A stretch of DNA of 64,000 nucleotides, taken from NCBI GenBank assembly GCA_964577305.1, contig CAZNYS010000001.1, positions 136,321-200,320 of the forward strand, written 5' to 3'. The stretch's first letter is position 1, and each line of letters begins with the position of its first letter. Shown here piece after piece: positions 41,055-49,665 of this stretch. Below the pieces are notes generated by a model that searched no databases, was not told the DNA's origin, and saw nothing but the letters and a program-made list of their open reading frames with translations. Made by a program: the position numbers and the translations under genes. This DNA is from UBA9300 sp964577305. GTDB taxonomy: Bacteria; Bacteroidota; Bacteroidia; Bacteroidales; VadinHA17.

Positions 41055-43211
41055 ATGAGACCATCATTCAACAGGACAGATATCAATAAGGATATATCAG
41101 CAGATATTGATTTCAGGGAGTGGGAGAAAAGAATGGGCATAGAAAAGGACTGGCTTACTCCTGAAAAAATTCCTGTAAAGAGTACTTATTCCAGTAAGGA
41201 TCTTGAAAATATGGAGCATCTTGGGTATGCAGCCGGTCTGCCTCCGTTTCTGAGGGGACCATATTCGGCAATGTACACTATGCGGCCATGGACCATCAGG
41301 CAGTATGCTGGATTCTCCACTGCTGAAGAATCAAATGCTTTTTACAGGAGGAACCTGGCGGCGGGACAGAAAGGACTGTCAGTAGCTTTTGACCTCGCCA
41401 CGCACAGGGGTTATGATTCGGACCATGAAAGAGTGGTTGGCGATGTGGGTAAGGCTGGTGTGGCAGTGGACTCTATCCTGGATATGAAAATATTGTTTGA
41501 TCAGATACCTCTCAGTAAGATGTCGGTGTCGATGACTATGAACGGGGCTGTTCTTCCAGTAATGGCTTTCTATATTGTTGCCGCATTAGAGCAGGGAGCA
41601 AAACTGGAAGAGTTATCGGGGACCATTCAGAATGATATTCTGAAAGAGTTCATGGTGAGAAATACCTATATATATCCGCCTGACTTTTCAATGAGGATTA
41701 TTGCCGATATTTTCAAATATACCTCTGAGAATATGCCCCGGTTCAATTCAATAAGCATATCTGGTTATCATATGCAGGAAGCAGGAGCTACCTGCGATAT
41801 TGAGCTGGCATATACCCTTGCTGATGGGCTGGAATATTTAAGGACCGGACTCAATGCGGGTCTCGACATTGATACATTTGCACCTCGCATATCATTCTTC
41901 TGGGCTATAGGGATGAATCATTTTATGGAGATAGCCAAGATGAGAGCAGCCAGGTTATTGTGGGCAAGAATTACCAGCCGGTTCAATCCAAAAAATCCAA
42001 AATCACTGGCTCTCAGGACTCATTCACAGACATCGGGATGGAGCCTTACCGAGCAGGATCCTTACAATAATGTGGGAAGGACCTGTATAGAAGCAATGGC
42101 TGCTGCTCTTGGTCATACACAGAGCCTTCACACCAATGCACTGGATGAAGCTATTGCCCTCCCAACGGATTTTTCGGCCAGGATAGCAAGGAATACCCAG
42201 ATATACCTGCAGGAAGAGACTGAGATATGCCGTGCAGTGGATCCCTGGGCAGGTTCATATTATGTGGAGAGCCTTACCCATGAGATTGCTCACCGTGCAT
42301 GGGATCTTATCATGGAGATAGAAGAACTCGGGGGAATGGCAAAAGCAATTGAATCAGGTGTGCCCAAAATGAGAATAGAAGAAGCTTCGGCACGAACCCA
42401 GGCAAGGATTGATTCCAGGATCCAGACTATAGTGGGAACAAATAAGTACAGGCTTGATAAGGAAGACCCGCTGGAAATACTGGAAGTAGATAATACATCT
42501 GTTCGTGAAGCACAATTAAAAAGAATTGCTAAATTGAAATCCGAAAGGAATGAAGATGAATGCACAGAGGCATTAAATAAATTAACTGAAGCTGCTGAGA
42601 GTGGCCGGGGCAACCTGTTTGAGCTGGCTATTGATGCTGCCGGTAAAAGGGCAACCCTTGGTGAAATATCTTATGCATGCGAAAAAATAGTAGGGAGGTA
42701 TAAAGCAGTGACGCGATCAATATCAGGTGTTTATTCCTCAGAATACAAGAATGACAGTGATTTTGAGGAGGCACGCCAAATGACAAAAAAATTTGCCGAA
42801 ATAGAAGGCCGTCAGCCAAGGATAATGGTTGCTAAAATGGGACAGGATGGCCATGACCGGGGAGCAAAGGTAGTTTCTACCGGCTATGCTGATATTGGCT
42901 TTGACGTGGATATCGGTCCCTTGTTCCAGACTCCGGCAGAGGCAGCAAGACAGGCTGTTGAGAATGATGTGCATGTGCTAGGTGTATCCAGTCTGGCCGC
43001 AGGGCATAAAACACTTATTCCGCAGGTAATAAAGGAACTAAAGGACCTAGGAAGGGATGATATATTGGTGATAGCAGGAGGGGTAATACCGGCACAGGAT
43101 TATAAATTTCTCTATGATGCAGGAGTGGCAGCCATCTTCGGGCCTGGCACATCGGTATCAACAGCAGCAAAAAAAATACTCGAGATACTACTGCAGACAA
43201 TAGACGGATAA
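41055..43211 (+). CDS. mutB: Methylmalonyl-CoA mutase large (alpha) subunit
   Basis: A 718-residue catalytic subunit. The N-terminal barrel has the substrate-binding signature PPFLRGPYSAMYTMRPWTIRQYAGF and SVSMTMNGAVLPVMA. The C-terminal cobalamin domain has the base-off B12 motif GQDGHDRG, with the cobalt-ligating His in DGHDRG, followed by GVSSLAAGHKTL and VIAGGVIPAQDY. All key residues are present, so it should be active with MutA. Length matches the family. The chaperone gene meaB and the epimerase gene are not in this window. Confidence 0.97.
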   Translation: MRPSFNRTDINKDISADIDFREWEKRMGIEKDWLTPEKIPVKSTYSSKDLENMEHLGYAAGLPPFLRGPYSAMYTMRPWTIRQYAGFSTAEESNAFYRRNLAAGQKGLSVAFDLATHRGYDSDHERVVGDVGKAGVAVDSILDMKILFDQIPLSKMSVSMTMNGAVLPVMAFYIVAALEQGAKLEELSGTIQNDILKEFMVRNTYIYPPDFSMRIIADIFKYTSENMPRFNSISISGYHMQEAGATCDIELAYTLADGLEYLRTGLNAGLDIDTFAPRISFFWAIGMNHFMEIAKMRAARLLWARITSRFNPKNPKSLALRTHSQTSGWSLTEQDPYNNVGRTCIEAMAAALGHTQSLHTNALDEAIALPTDFSARIARNTQIYLQEETEICRAVDPWAGSYYVESLTHEIAHRAWDLIMEIEELGGMAKAIESGVPKMRIEEASARTQARIDSRIQTIVGTNKYRLDKEDPLEILEVDNTSVREAQLKRIAKLKSERNEDECTEALNKLTEAAESGRGNLFELAIDAAGKRATLGEISYACEKIVGRYKAVTRSISGVYSSEYKNDSDFEEARQMTKKFAEIEGRQPRIMVAKMGQDGHDRGAKVVSTGYADIGFDVDIGPLFQTPAEAARQAVENDVHVLGVSSLAAGHKTLIPQVIKELKDLGRDDILVIAGGVIPAQDYKFLYDAGVAAIFGPGTSVSTAAKKILEILLQTIDG

Positions 43212-43268
43212 GTACTTTAAAAAGTAAATAAAATAGGCTGTTTAACAGATTTATAATAAATTGGGACC

Positions 43269-43832
43269 ATGGATTACAATAATAAACTAATGACTTTGTA
43301 TCAATCCAAAGCTGTGCTAATAGTATGCTTTTTAATAGCATTGGCTGTCTCTTCGTTACATGCACAGGAGAGGGATAAATTTAATTATTTTGATCCTCAG
43401 ACATGGTTGCTTGGTGATTTCACTTATAATTCCCTATTGAATGAACCACATGATACCTGGTTCAACATTGAGTTTGACAATTACATAATTGATGATGAGG
43501 CATTTATTGAGCTGGGGAAGATTGGTCTTGACAGTATTGATATCATAGTGGTTCTCGGTACATGGTGCTCCGACAGCAGGCGTGAAATACCTCGGTTTAT
43601 GAAGATCATTGAATCACTGGATTACAGAATAAACAGGATAAGGTTTATCGGGGTTAATTCGTATAAGGAAGCACCCGTACACAATTTTGACTCCTTAAAT
43701 ATTGAGAGGGTACCTACTTTTATCTTTTATAATAACAAAATTGAACTGGGACGCATCATTGAATATCCTGAATCGTCTTTAGAAAGAGATATGTTAGGTA
43801 TATTGAGTAAGAGAGAGAAAGAATACAAATAG
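43269..43832 (+). CDS. Exported thioredoxin-like protein, CxxS-type site
   Basis: A 187-residue protein with a signal peptide (ends LHAQ). It has a thioredoxin-like fold: VVLGTWCSDSRREIPRFMKI, a middle strand-helix, and a cis-Pro loop in VPTFIFY. The site is WCSDS, so the second Cys of CxxC is replaced by Ser. Such proteins may act in isomerisation or binding rather than simple reduction. The Met eight codons in is an alternative start. The DUF4190 gene follows after 15 bases. Confidence 0.75.
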   Translation: MDYNNKLMTLYQSKAVLIVCFLIALAVSSLHAQERDKFNYFDPQTWLLGDFTYNSLLNEPHDTWFNIEFDNYIIDDEAFIELGKIGLDSIDIIVVLGTWCSDSRREIPRFMKIIESLDYRINRIRFIGVNSYKEAPVHNFDSLNIERVPTFIFYNNKIELGRIIEYPESSLERDMLGILSKREKEYK

Positions 43833-43847
43833 AAACACCAAATAATC

Positions 43848-44351
43848 ATGGAAGAGAACAAAACAAACACAGGTCATGGTATGGGCGTTGCTGCTCTGAT
43901 AATGGGAATTATCAGTATTGTAGTTGCGTTTATTCCCTGTCTTGGTCTGCTGGCATTTTTTACTGGCATTGTGGCAATAGTACTTGGAGCAATAGGGATA
44001 TCACAGGCTTCGCGAGCTAAGGCTCCCACAGGACTGGCAATAGGGGGGCTGGTTACCGGTGCCCTGGCACTGCTCATATCAATTGCCCAGATAGTATTTT
44101 TCGCAGGATTCTCAAAAAACTTCGATGTAATAGGAGACAGGCTGGAAGAGGTTTTCGAAGATGTCGAAAAAGATATCAGGGAAGATTTTGAAACTGGCGA
44201 TTTTAAGATCACAATTCAAGACGGTGAGGAAAAGATAGAAATAGAGGGTTCGGCAAAGAGGAAAGACCTTCGTGATAAATTAGAGAAACTTGAAGGAGTT
44301 GAACTGGAGCAGGACACAACAGCAAAAGGAGATACTACAGGGCAAAAATAA
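43848..44351 (+). CDS. DUF4190 membrane protein
   Basis: A 167-residue protein with two or three hydrophobic helices (about 12-55 and 60-90) rich in Gly and Ala, typical of DUF4190, then a charged C-terminal half with Glu/Lys-rich helix (DRLEEVFEDVEKDIREDFE). Role unknown. It overlaps the next frame by up to 62 bases, depending on that gene's start. Confidence 0.8.
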   Translation: MEENKTNTGHGMGVAALIMGIISIVVAFIPCLGLLAFFTGIVAIVLGAIGISQASRAKAPTGLAIGGLVTGALALLISIAQIVFFAGFSKNFDVIGDRLEEVFEDVEKDIREDFETGDFKITIQDGEEKIEIEGSAKRKDLRDKLEKLEGVELEQDTTAKGDTTGQK

Positions 44352-44775
44352 CAATACACCCGGGCCCTCAAACGAGAAAAATACCTATCTGGCTATAAAT
44401 GCAATCTTTGCCGGAATAATAATCCTTGTTTTTATTTATTCAGGCTTTTTTTCCCCGGAGAAGAATAATTACCCGCTGGAATGTATTCATGAGAAGATTA
44501 CAGGGCAGCCCTGCCCTTCATGTGGTTTGTCAAGAAGCTTCTCATTTATCATGCGCGGAGATATCAGCACAGCTGCCAGTTATAATGAGTACGGACTGAG
44601 AGTATTCCTGTTCTTCCTGTTCCATCTGGTAATGCGCCTGTCAAATATTGTGTATATATTACGTAAACCAGTTCACCTGAAAGAATTAACTATAATAGAC
44701 TCTTCCATAGCAATCATAACTTTTATACTTGCTTTCAGGCAGTTCTTTGTCTATTACCTGCAATTGCTCTTCTAA
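44290..44775 (+). CDS. DUF2752 membrane protein
   Basis: A membrane protein with the DUF2752 signature CPSCGLSRSFSFIMRGD and three hydrophobic helices. Its start is uncertain: the frame has no ATG before the core, only TTG at 44290 or 44299 inside the DUF4190 gene, or a CTG near the first helix (TYLAINAIFAG). A TTG start with overlap, or translation coupled to the DUF4190 stop at 44351, are both possible. Function unknown. It converges on recX, with the two stop codons overlapping by four bases. Confidence 0.75.
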   Translation: MKELNWSRTQQQKEILQGKNNNTPGPSNEKNTYLAINAIFAGIIILVFIYSGFFSPEKNNYPLECIHEKITGQPCPSCGLSRSFSFIMRGDISTAASYNEYGLRVFLFFLFHLVMRLSNIVYILRKPVHLKELTIIDSSIAIITFILAFRQFFVYYLQLLF

Positions 44776-45239
44776 GAATCGAGCTTATTAATGAAATCAT
44801 AAACATACTGCTTTTCATAGCCCCTGGATTCCGCGAACCGGTACAGTTTTCCCATCAGGTCAAAGAGATTCTTTGCCTTTATTGATCTTTTTTTATTATT
44901 CAGCTCTTCTTCAATCATCTTTAAATATGAATCATGATCTATCATCTCAAGGCCATATTCTATGTCCTTTTCATTGATGCCCCGGCTTTTAAGCATAGCC
45001 TTTATCTTTATTTTACCCCATTTGTTAAATCGGTACTTATCCTGCGTATATGATCTTGCATATCTTTTCTCATCTATAAATTTGTTGTCTGCCAGTTCCT
45101 GTATAATAGCCTCATTTTCTCCCTCAGAATTTAATTTCCAACTATTAAGCTTATCCCGTATGTCTTTTATACAATGCTCACTTCTGCTGCAAAGAGCCAT
45201 AGCCCTTTCAAGAGCTTTGTTGTAATTATCACCATTCAT
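44772..45239 (-). CDS. recX: Regulatory protein RecX
   Basis: A 155-residue cytosolic protein that controls RecA filaments. It shows the three repeats of short helices of RecX: ALERAMALCSRSEHCIKDIRDKL, then IIQELADNKFIDEKRYARSYTQDKYRFNKWGKIKIKAML with the core DEKRYARSY, and a less conserved third. Its start overlaps the prmC stop by four bases, so it is translated together with prmC. recA is not in this window. Confidence 0.9.
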   Translation of the reverse strand: MNGDNYNKALERAMALCSRSEHCIKDIRDKLNSWKLNSEGENEAIIQELADNKFIDEKRYARSYTQDKYRFNKWGKIKIKAMLKSRGINEKDIEYGLEMIDHDSYLKMIEEELNNKKRSIKAKNLFDLMGKLYRFAESRGYEKQYVYDFINKLDS

Positions 45240-46099
45240 TGCTTAATACTTTTAGTTATTCGTGCCTTACCATTAATGTCGTTGATAACTTCTGTGTCAC
45301 GATATCCATAATTTACTAAAAGATCTTTCATCTCCTCTGCTTTATTCTCATTAATTTCAAAATATAAATGTCCACCTGTATTTAATACTTTTCTGCAAAG
45401 ATCCACTGTAGCCCTGTAATAAATAAGTGCGTTATTGTCAGGGACAAATAGAGCATCATGGGGTTCATAGTCCAGGACGTTTGTGCCCATACTGACTTTT
45501 TCTGATTCAGTGATATAGGGGGGATTACAAACCACGAGATCATATTTTCCATATTTTCGGATATCGGGATTTAATATATCATCGTTAATGAAGCTTATAT
45601 CTGCAGAATGTTTTTTTGCATTCCGGGTTGCTACAATAAGTGCTGCAGACGAGTTATCGGTAGCAGTAACATGTGTTCCCTGAATTTTAAGAGCCAGGCT
45701 TATAGCTATACAGCCTGTTCCGGTACCAATATCGAGTATCTTCAGGTGGGGTTTCCTGTTTTCTTTTATTACAAGGTCAACCAGTTCTTCAGTTTCCTGC
45801 CTTGGTATCATTGTGTCTCCTGTGACTTCTATCCTTATACCGTAGAATTCACTTTCTCCCGTTATATATTGAACAGGGACCATATTTTTAAGATCAGCAT
45901 ATATTTTATTAACTTTAAACCAGTTAAATGAAGATATTTCATGATTGGGATGAGCCAGGATGAAGCTGCGGTCTTTACCGCTGATAAATCCCAGGATGAT
46001 TGTTATTATAGCGTCCAGTTCTCTCCCCGGATAATATGCAGATAAGTTTTTCCGGAGATACTGGCGGACCGAACTAATTGTTGGTTTTTCCTGGTTCAT
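45236..46099 (-). CDS. prmC: Release factor glutamine methyltransferase PrmC
   Basis: A SAM-dependent enzyme that methylates the glutamine of the GGQ motif of release factors. The start chosen is the Met at 46099 (MNQEKPTISSVRQYL), which gives 287 residues, the usual length; earlier in-frame Mets (46129, 46195) would run into ribD. Domains are an N-terminal helical bundle (ISGKDRSFILAHP) and a Rossmann methyltransferase with ILDIGTGTGCIAISLAL and the catalytic NPPY (VVCNPPYI). A TAATTTTG box lies at 46105-46112, so the leader may be very short. Divergent from ribD. Confidence 0.92.
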   Translation of the reverse strand: MNQEKPTISSVRQYLRKNLSAYYPGRELDAIITIILGFISGKDRSFILAHPNHEISSFNWFKVNKIYADLKNMVPVQYITGESEFYGIRIEVTGDTMIPRQETEELVDLVIKENRKPHLKILDIGTGTGCIAISLALKIQGTHVTATDNSSAALIVATRNAKKHSADISFINDDILNPDIRKYGKYDLVVCNPPYITESEKVSMGTNVLDYEPHDALFVPDNNALIYYRATVDLCRKVLNTGGHLYFEINENKAEEMKDLLVNYGYRDTEVINDINGKARITKSIKQ

Positions 46100-46127
46100 A
46101 GTTTCAAAATTAGCATATATTGTTTTC

Positions 46128-47177
46128 ATGGATGCCGTAAATGACAGAAAATACATGGAGAGAGCCATTGAGCTGGCATCACTGGCGACTGGCAATACCA
46201 GTCCGAATCCTCTTGTAGGAGCTGTAATTGTTCATGAAAATAAGATAATTGGCGAAGGTTATCATACCAGAGCCGGGGAAGCACATGCCGAGGTTATTGC
46301 TATCGGTTCAGTTAAGGATAAAAATCTTTTAAAAAAGGCAACCATATATGTCAACCTCGAGCCCTGTTCCCATCACGGACGTACTCCTCCCTGTGCAAAA
46401 AGGATAATAGAAGAAGAGATTCTAAGGGTTGTGATAGGGTCGATCGATCCCAGTACAAAGGTCAGCGGTAGAGGGATCAGTATGCTCATGGATGCAGGGG
46501 TGGAAGTAAAGACAGGTATACTTGAAGCTGAAAGCCGTGAGCTGAATAAAAGATTCTTTACCTATCATGAAAAGGGGCGTCCTTATATCATACTAAAATG
46601 GGCACAGAGTTCTGATGGTTATATTGACAGACTAAGGTTAAATAATGAAAAAGGCCCAAACTGGATCACAGGAACGGAAGAAAGAATACTGGTACATAAA
46701 TGGCGATCGGAAGAAGATGCAATACTTATCGGAGATAAGACAGCCTGCAATGATGACCCGGCCCTGGATGCGAGATTATGGGGAGGAACAAATCCCCGCA
46801 GGTTTGTGTTAAGTGAATCCTCAATTCTGTCACCCGGACTGAAAATATTCAGAGGAGAGCCGCCGACAGTAATTTTCAGCTCGCGCACGCACAGAAGCAG
46901 AAGAGAAGCAGAATATATATCTCTGACAAGCAGGGAGAAAGCACTTGGAGAAGTTATGTCATTTATGCATAAGGAAGAAATACAATCTGTAATTATTGAA
47001 GGAGGATATGAAGTGCTTTCACAGTTTATAAAGGCCGGATTATGGGATGAAGCCAGGATCTTTACAGGAGAAATTATTTTCCATGACGGTCTGAAAGCCC
47101 CGGTAATAGAGGGTGAAGTAATTAGCAAGCATATTTTTCAAGGAAGCATACTTGAGTACTCGAGACCACGGGATTAG
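46128..47177 (+). CDS. ribD: Bifunctional riboflavin biosynthesis deaminase/reductase
   Basis: A 349-residue enzyme with two steps of riboflavin synthesis. The N-terminal deaminase (about 1-145) has the zinc site: HAEVIAI and EPCSHHGRTPPC. The C-terminal reductase (about 150-345) has PYIILKWAQSSDGYI, NWITGTEER and the NADPH-binding VIIEGGYEVLSQF. The start codon is 28 bases from the divergent prmC start; such closeness of ribD, prmC and recX is common in Bacteroidota. No FMN riboswitch can be placed in that gap. Confidence 0.95.
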   Translation: MDAVNDRKYMERAIELASLATGNTSPNPLVGAVIVHENKIIGEGYHTRAGEAHAEVIAIGSVKDKNLLKKATIYVNLEPCSHHGRTPPCAKRIIEEEILRVVIGSIDPSTKVSGRGISMLMDAGVEVKTGILEAESRELNKRFFTYHEKGRPYIILKWAQSSDGYIDRLRLNNEKGPNWITGTEERILVHKWRSEEDAILIGDKTACNDDPALDARLWGGTNPRRFVLSESSILSPGLKIFRGEPPTVIFSSRTHRSRREAEYISLTSREKALGEVMSFMHKEEIQSVIIEGGYEVLSQFIKAGLWDEARIFTGEIIFHDGLKAPVIEGEVISKHIFQGSILEYSRPRD

Positions 47178-47322
47178 CTGAATGAGAAAGAGATATTAAA
47201 AAAATATTAACTTTGGGAATGATAGAATGACTGAAAACCTTATGCTGTAAAGTATTATGGGTTATTTTAAGACGTATCTTTTAGTAAATTGTTGCGTATA
47301 AAATATAAAAAATATAACTGTC

Positions 47323-49659
47323 ATGAGAAAATTAGCTACACTTCTGTTATTGATAATCTTTGCTACTGCACTCAACGGGCAAAGCTTCAGGAAACTTAAA
47401 AAAGCAGCTGAAGCTTTTGTCGAGAATGGTAAATACCAGGACGCCATAGAGCAATATACTCACGCCATAGAACTGAAACCAACAGATGTTAACCTTTATA
47501 TTGAACGCGGTAAGGCACTTGAAGCAATTGATCGATATGAGGAAGCTTATGCTGATTATGAAAAGGCAAAAGTATTTGACCCGAAAGAAGAAGATGTTCT
47601 TTACCTCTTGGGCAGGATAAGTAATAAAATGGGGAAATACGAACAGGCGCTGGCACATCTTAACAATGCCAGCAAGATAGCAAAAAGGGAGGCTAAGATC
47701 TACCCGGAGAAGGTGAAAACATTGCTGGCACTGGGGATGTATGAACAGGCCCTGAAAGTATCTGATACAGCTATGCTGTTCAGGGAGGATGATATAAATT
47801 ATTATCAGCGTGGGCTTGTATATGAGAAACTCAATAATGATGTTCTTGCCAGAAAGGATTTTGAGAAAGCCGTAAGTAAAAACAGAAGCTTTGCAGATGC
47901 AAGGCTGGCACTTGCAAACCTTCTTATCAGGGCAGGTGAACTGGATAAAGCAATGGAGCATTGCTCCGAGGTTATTAAGAATGATGACAGAAACACCGAA
48001 GCATATCTTACAAGAAGCAGAATAAGCATTGCAAAGCTTGATTATCCATCGGCCATAAACGATGTTTCAAGAAATATCCTTATTGAACCTGAGAATCCAC
48101 GGCACTATATGAACAGGGGAATATATTACCAGGAATTTAACCAGCACCCCAATGCCATAAATGATTTTACAAAAGCTATATCACTGAATTCCTCAGATCC
48201 CGAATTTTATTTCCTGCGGGCCCGTTCATATGAAGAAATTGTGAATTATGAGATGGCAACCAAAGACTATTCTACCATCACTGAACTGTCTGAGTTTGAT
48301 ATGAGGGCACGCAAATTGCTGAGTGAAGCTGGAGAAAGGCTTTATGAAATAAACCGGGAAGCTGAACCTCCGGGAGTACAGATAGTCAGTCCTGAAGTGA
48401 AGGGTACAACCATTGAAATAAAAGGAGATGCCGAGAAACTTATTGTCTCCGGAAGTATCACCGAAAAAAGTCCCCTGAAATCACTTGTCATCAATGGTCA
48501 TGAATCATTGTTCGAAAAAGGTTCTGACGGTAAATATGAATTCCTGGCAAACCTTGATATTGAAGATGCAGAAACAATTAAACTGGTGGCAACGGATGAT
48601 TATGATAACAAGACAGAATTAGAATACAATATTGTCAGGACCGAAATTACCCCACCTGAAATATCCATTCTGGCACCCTATGCCGGGGATGACAATCAGA
48701 TATTTCTTGATAATAATAACAGGAATCTGTTTATACAGGGTAAAATAACTGATAACAGCCTTATTAAATCAATTTTTATTGAAGGAGTGACTGCCAGCTA
48801 TCCGGTCGAACAGGAGAATCCGACATTTACAGCCACATTAGATATATTAAATAAAGATAAGATAACAGTTACAGCAGAGGATGTATTTGGCAACAGGCAG
48901 GAAGCCACTTTCATGCTTAACAGGGAAGGAGCCGGTATCTCTGCTGAAAATCCAATGGGTAAAACATGGGTGGTTTTTATTGAAAATTCAAACTACAGGT
49001 CTTTCGCAAGCCTTGACGGACCGGTTAAGGATATTAACCTGATGAAAAGTGCCCTTACCAATTACCAGGTTCATTATATTATACATAAGAAAGACCTGAC
49101 AAAAGAAGAAATGGAGAAGTTCTTCTCGATTGAACTCAGGGATTTGGTGAAGGCCAACCAGGTTAAATCCCTGCTTGTCTGGTATGCAGGTCACGGAAAG
49201 TTTGTAAATGATGTTGGATACTGGATTCCGGTGGATGCCCGGAGGGATGATGAGTTTACATACTTTAATATCAATGCCCTGAGGGCGGCGATGGAACCTA
49301 TCACCAATATACTGACACATACCCTGGTGGTAACCGATGCATGTGAGTCAGGGCCCAGTTTTTATACAGCAATGAGAGCCATAGGCCCTATAAGAAGCTG
49401 CAACGACTGGCAGGCAACACAACTAAAATCATCACAGGTGTTTTCGTCCGCAGACCGTGAGCTGGCATCCGACGATTCCCAGTTTACAAGAACTTTCGCA
49501 AATACACTGGAGAGTAATCCGAATGCCTGCATCTCTATTGAAGAGATAGTAACCAGTGTATCAGTAGCAGTGAAAAATGAAGACAGACAAACACCTAAAT
49601 TCGGTAAGATTACAGGATTGCAGGATGAAAACGGAACCTTCTTTTTTATAGCAAAATAA
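47323..49659 (+). CDS. Exported TPR protein with caspase-like (C14) domain
   Basis: A 778-residue exported protein. After a signal peptide (ends LNGQ) come about eight tetratricopeptide repeats (residues ~24-345; e.g. GKYQDAIEQYTHAIELKP), two Ig-like beta domains (about 350-440 and 445-533), and a C-terminal caspase-fold domain (about 545-775) with the catalytic dyad: His624 in VWYAGHG and Cys674 in TDACESG. Both catalytic residues are intact, so a peptidase activity is plausible. It precedes a propeller/PP2C phosphatase gene by only six bases, so the two form an operon. A TATCTTTT box is at 47275-47282. Related bacterial proteases act in defence or cell death, but the exported location points to an envelope role. 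Confidence 0.88.
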   Translation: MRKLATLLLLIIFATALNGQSFRKLKKAAEAFVENGKYQDAIEQYTHAIELKPTDVNLYIERGKALEAIDRYEEAYADYEKAKVFDPKEEDVLYLLGRISNKMGKYEQALAHLNNASKIAKREAKIYPEKVKTLLALGMYEQALKVSDTAMLFREDDINYYQRGLVYEKLNNDVLARKDFEKAVSKNRSFADARLALANLLIRAGELDKAMEHCSEVIKNDDRNTEAYLTRSRISIAKLDYPSAINDVSRNILIEPENPRHYMNRGIYYQEFNQHPNAINDFTKAISLNSSDPEFYFLRARSYEEIVNYEMATKDYSTITELSEFDMRARKLLSEAGERLYEINREAEPPGVQIVSPEVKGTTIEIKGDAEKLIVSGSITEKSPLKSLVINGHESLFEKGSDGKYEFLANLDIEDAETIKLVATDDYDNKTELEYNIVRTEITPPEISILAPYAGDDNQIFLDNNNRNLFIQGKITDNSLIKSIFIEGVTASYPVEQENPTFTATLDILNKDKITVTAEDVFGNRQEATFMLNREGAGISAENPMGKTWVVFIENSNYRSFASLDGPVKDINLMKSALTNYQVHYIIHKKDLTKEEMEKFFSIELRDLVKANQVKSLLVWYAGHGKFVNDVGYWIPVDARRDDEFTYFNINALRAAMEPITNILTHTLVVTDACESGPSFYTAMRAIGPIRSCNDWQATQLKSSQVFSSADRELASDDSQFTRTFANTLESNPNACISIEEIVTSVSVAVKNEDRQTPKFGKITGLQDENGTFFFIAK

Positions 49660-49665
49660 CTCTTT

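Noticed and set aside
46100..46195. Longer N-terminus for PrmC
   Set aside because: It would add up to 32 residues without family support and overlap the ribD coding start on the other strand.
47347..47961. A 204-codon open frame on the minus strand opposite the TPR repeats
   Set aside because: It is a shadow of the TPR coding region; the Cys/Phe-rich composition and lack of any domain argue against a gene.
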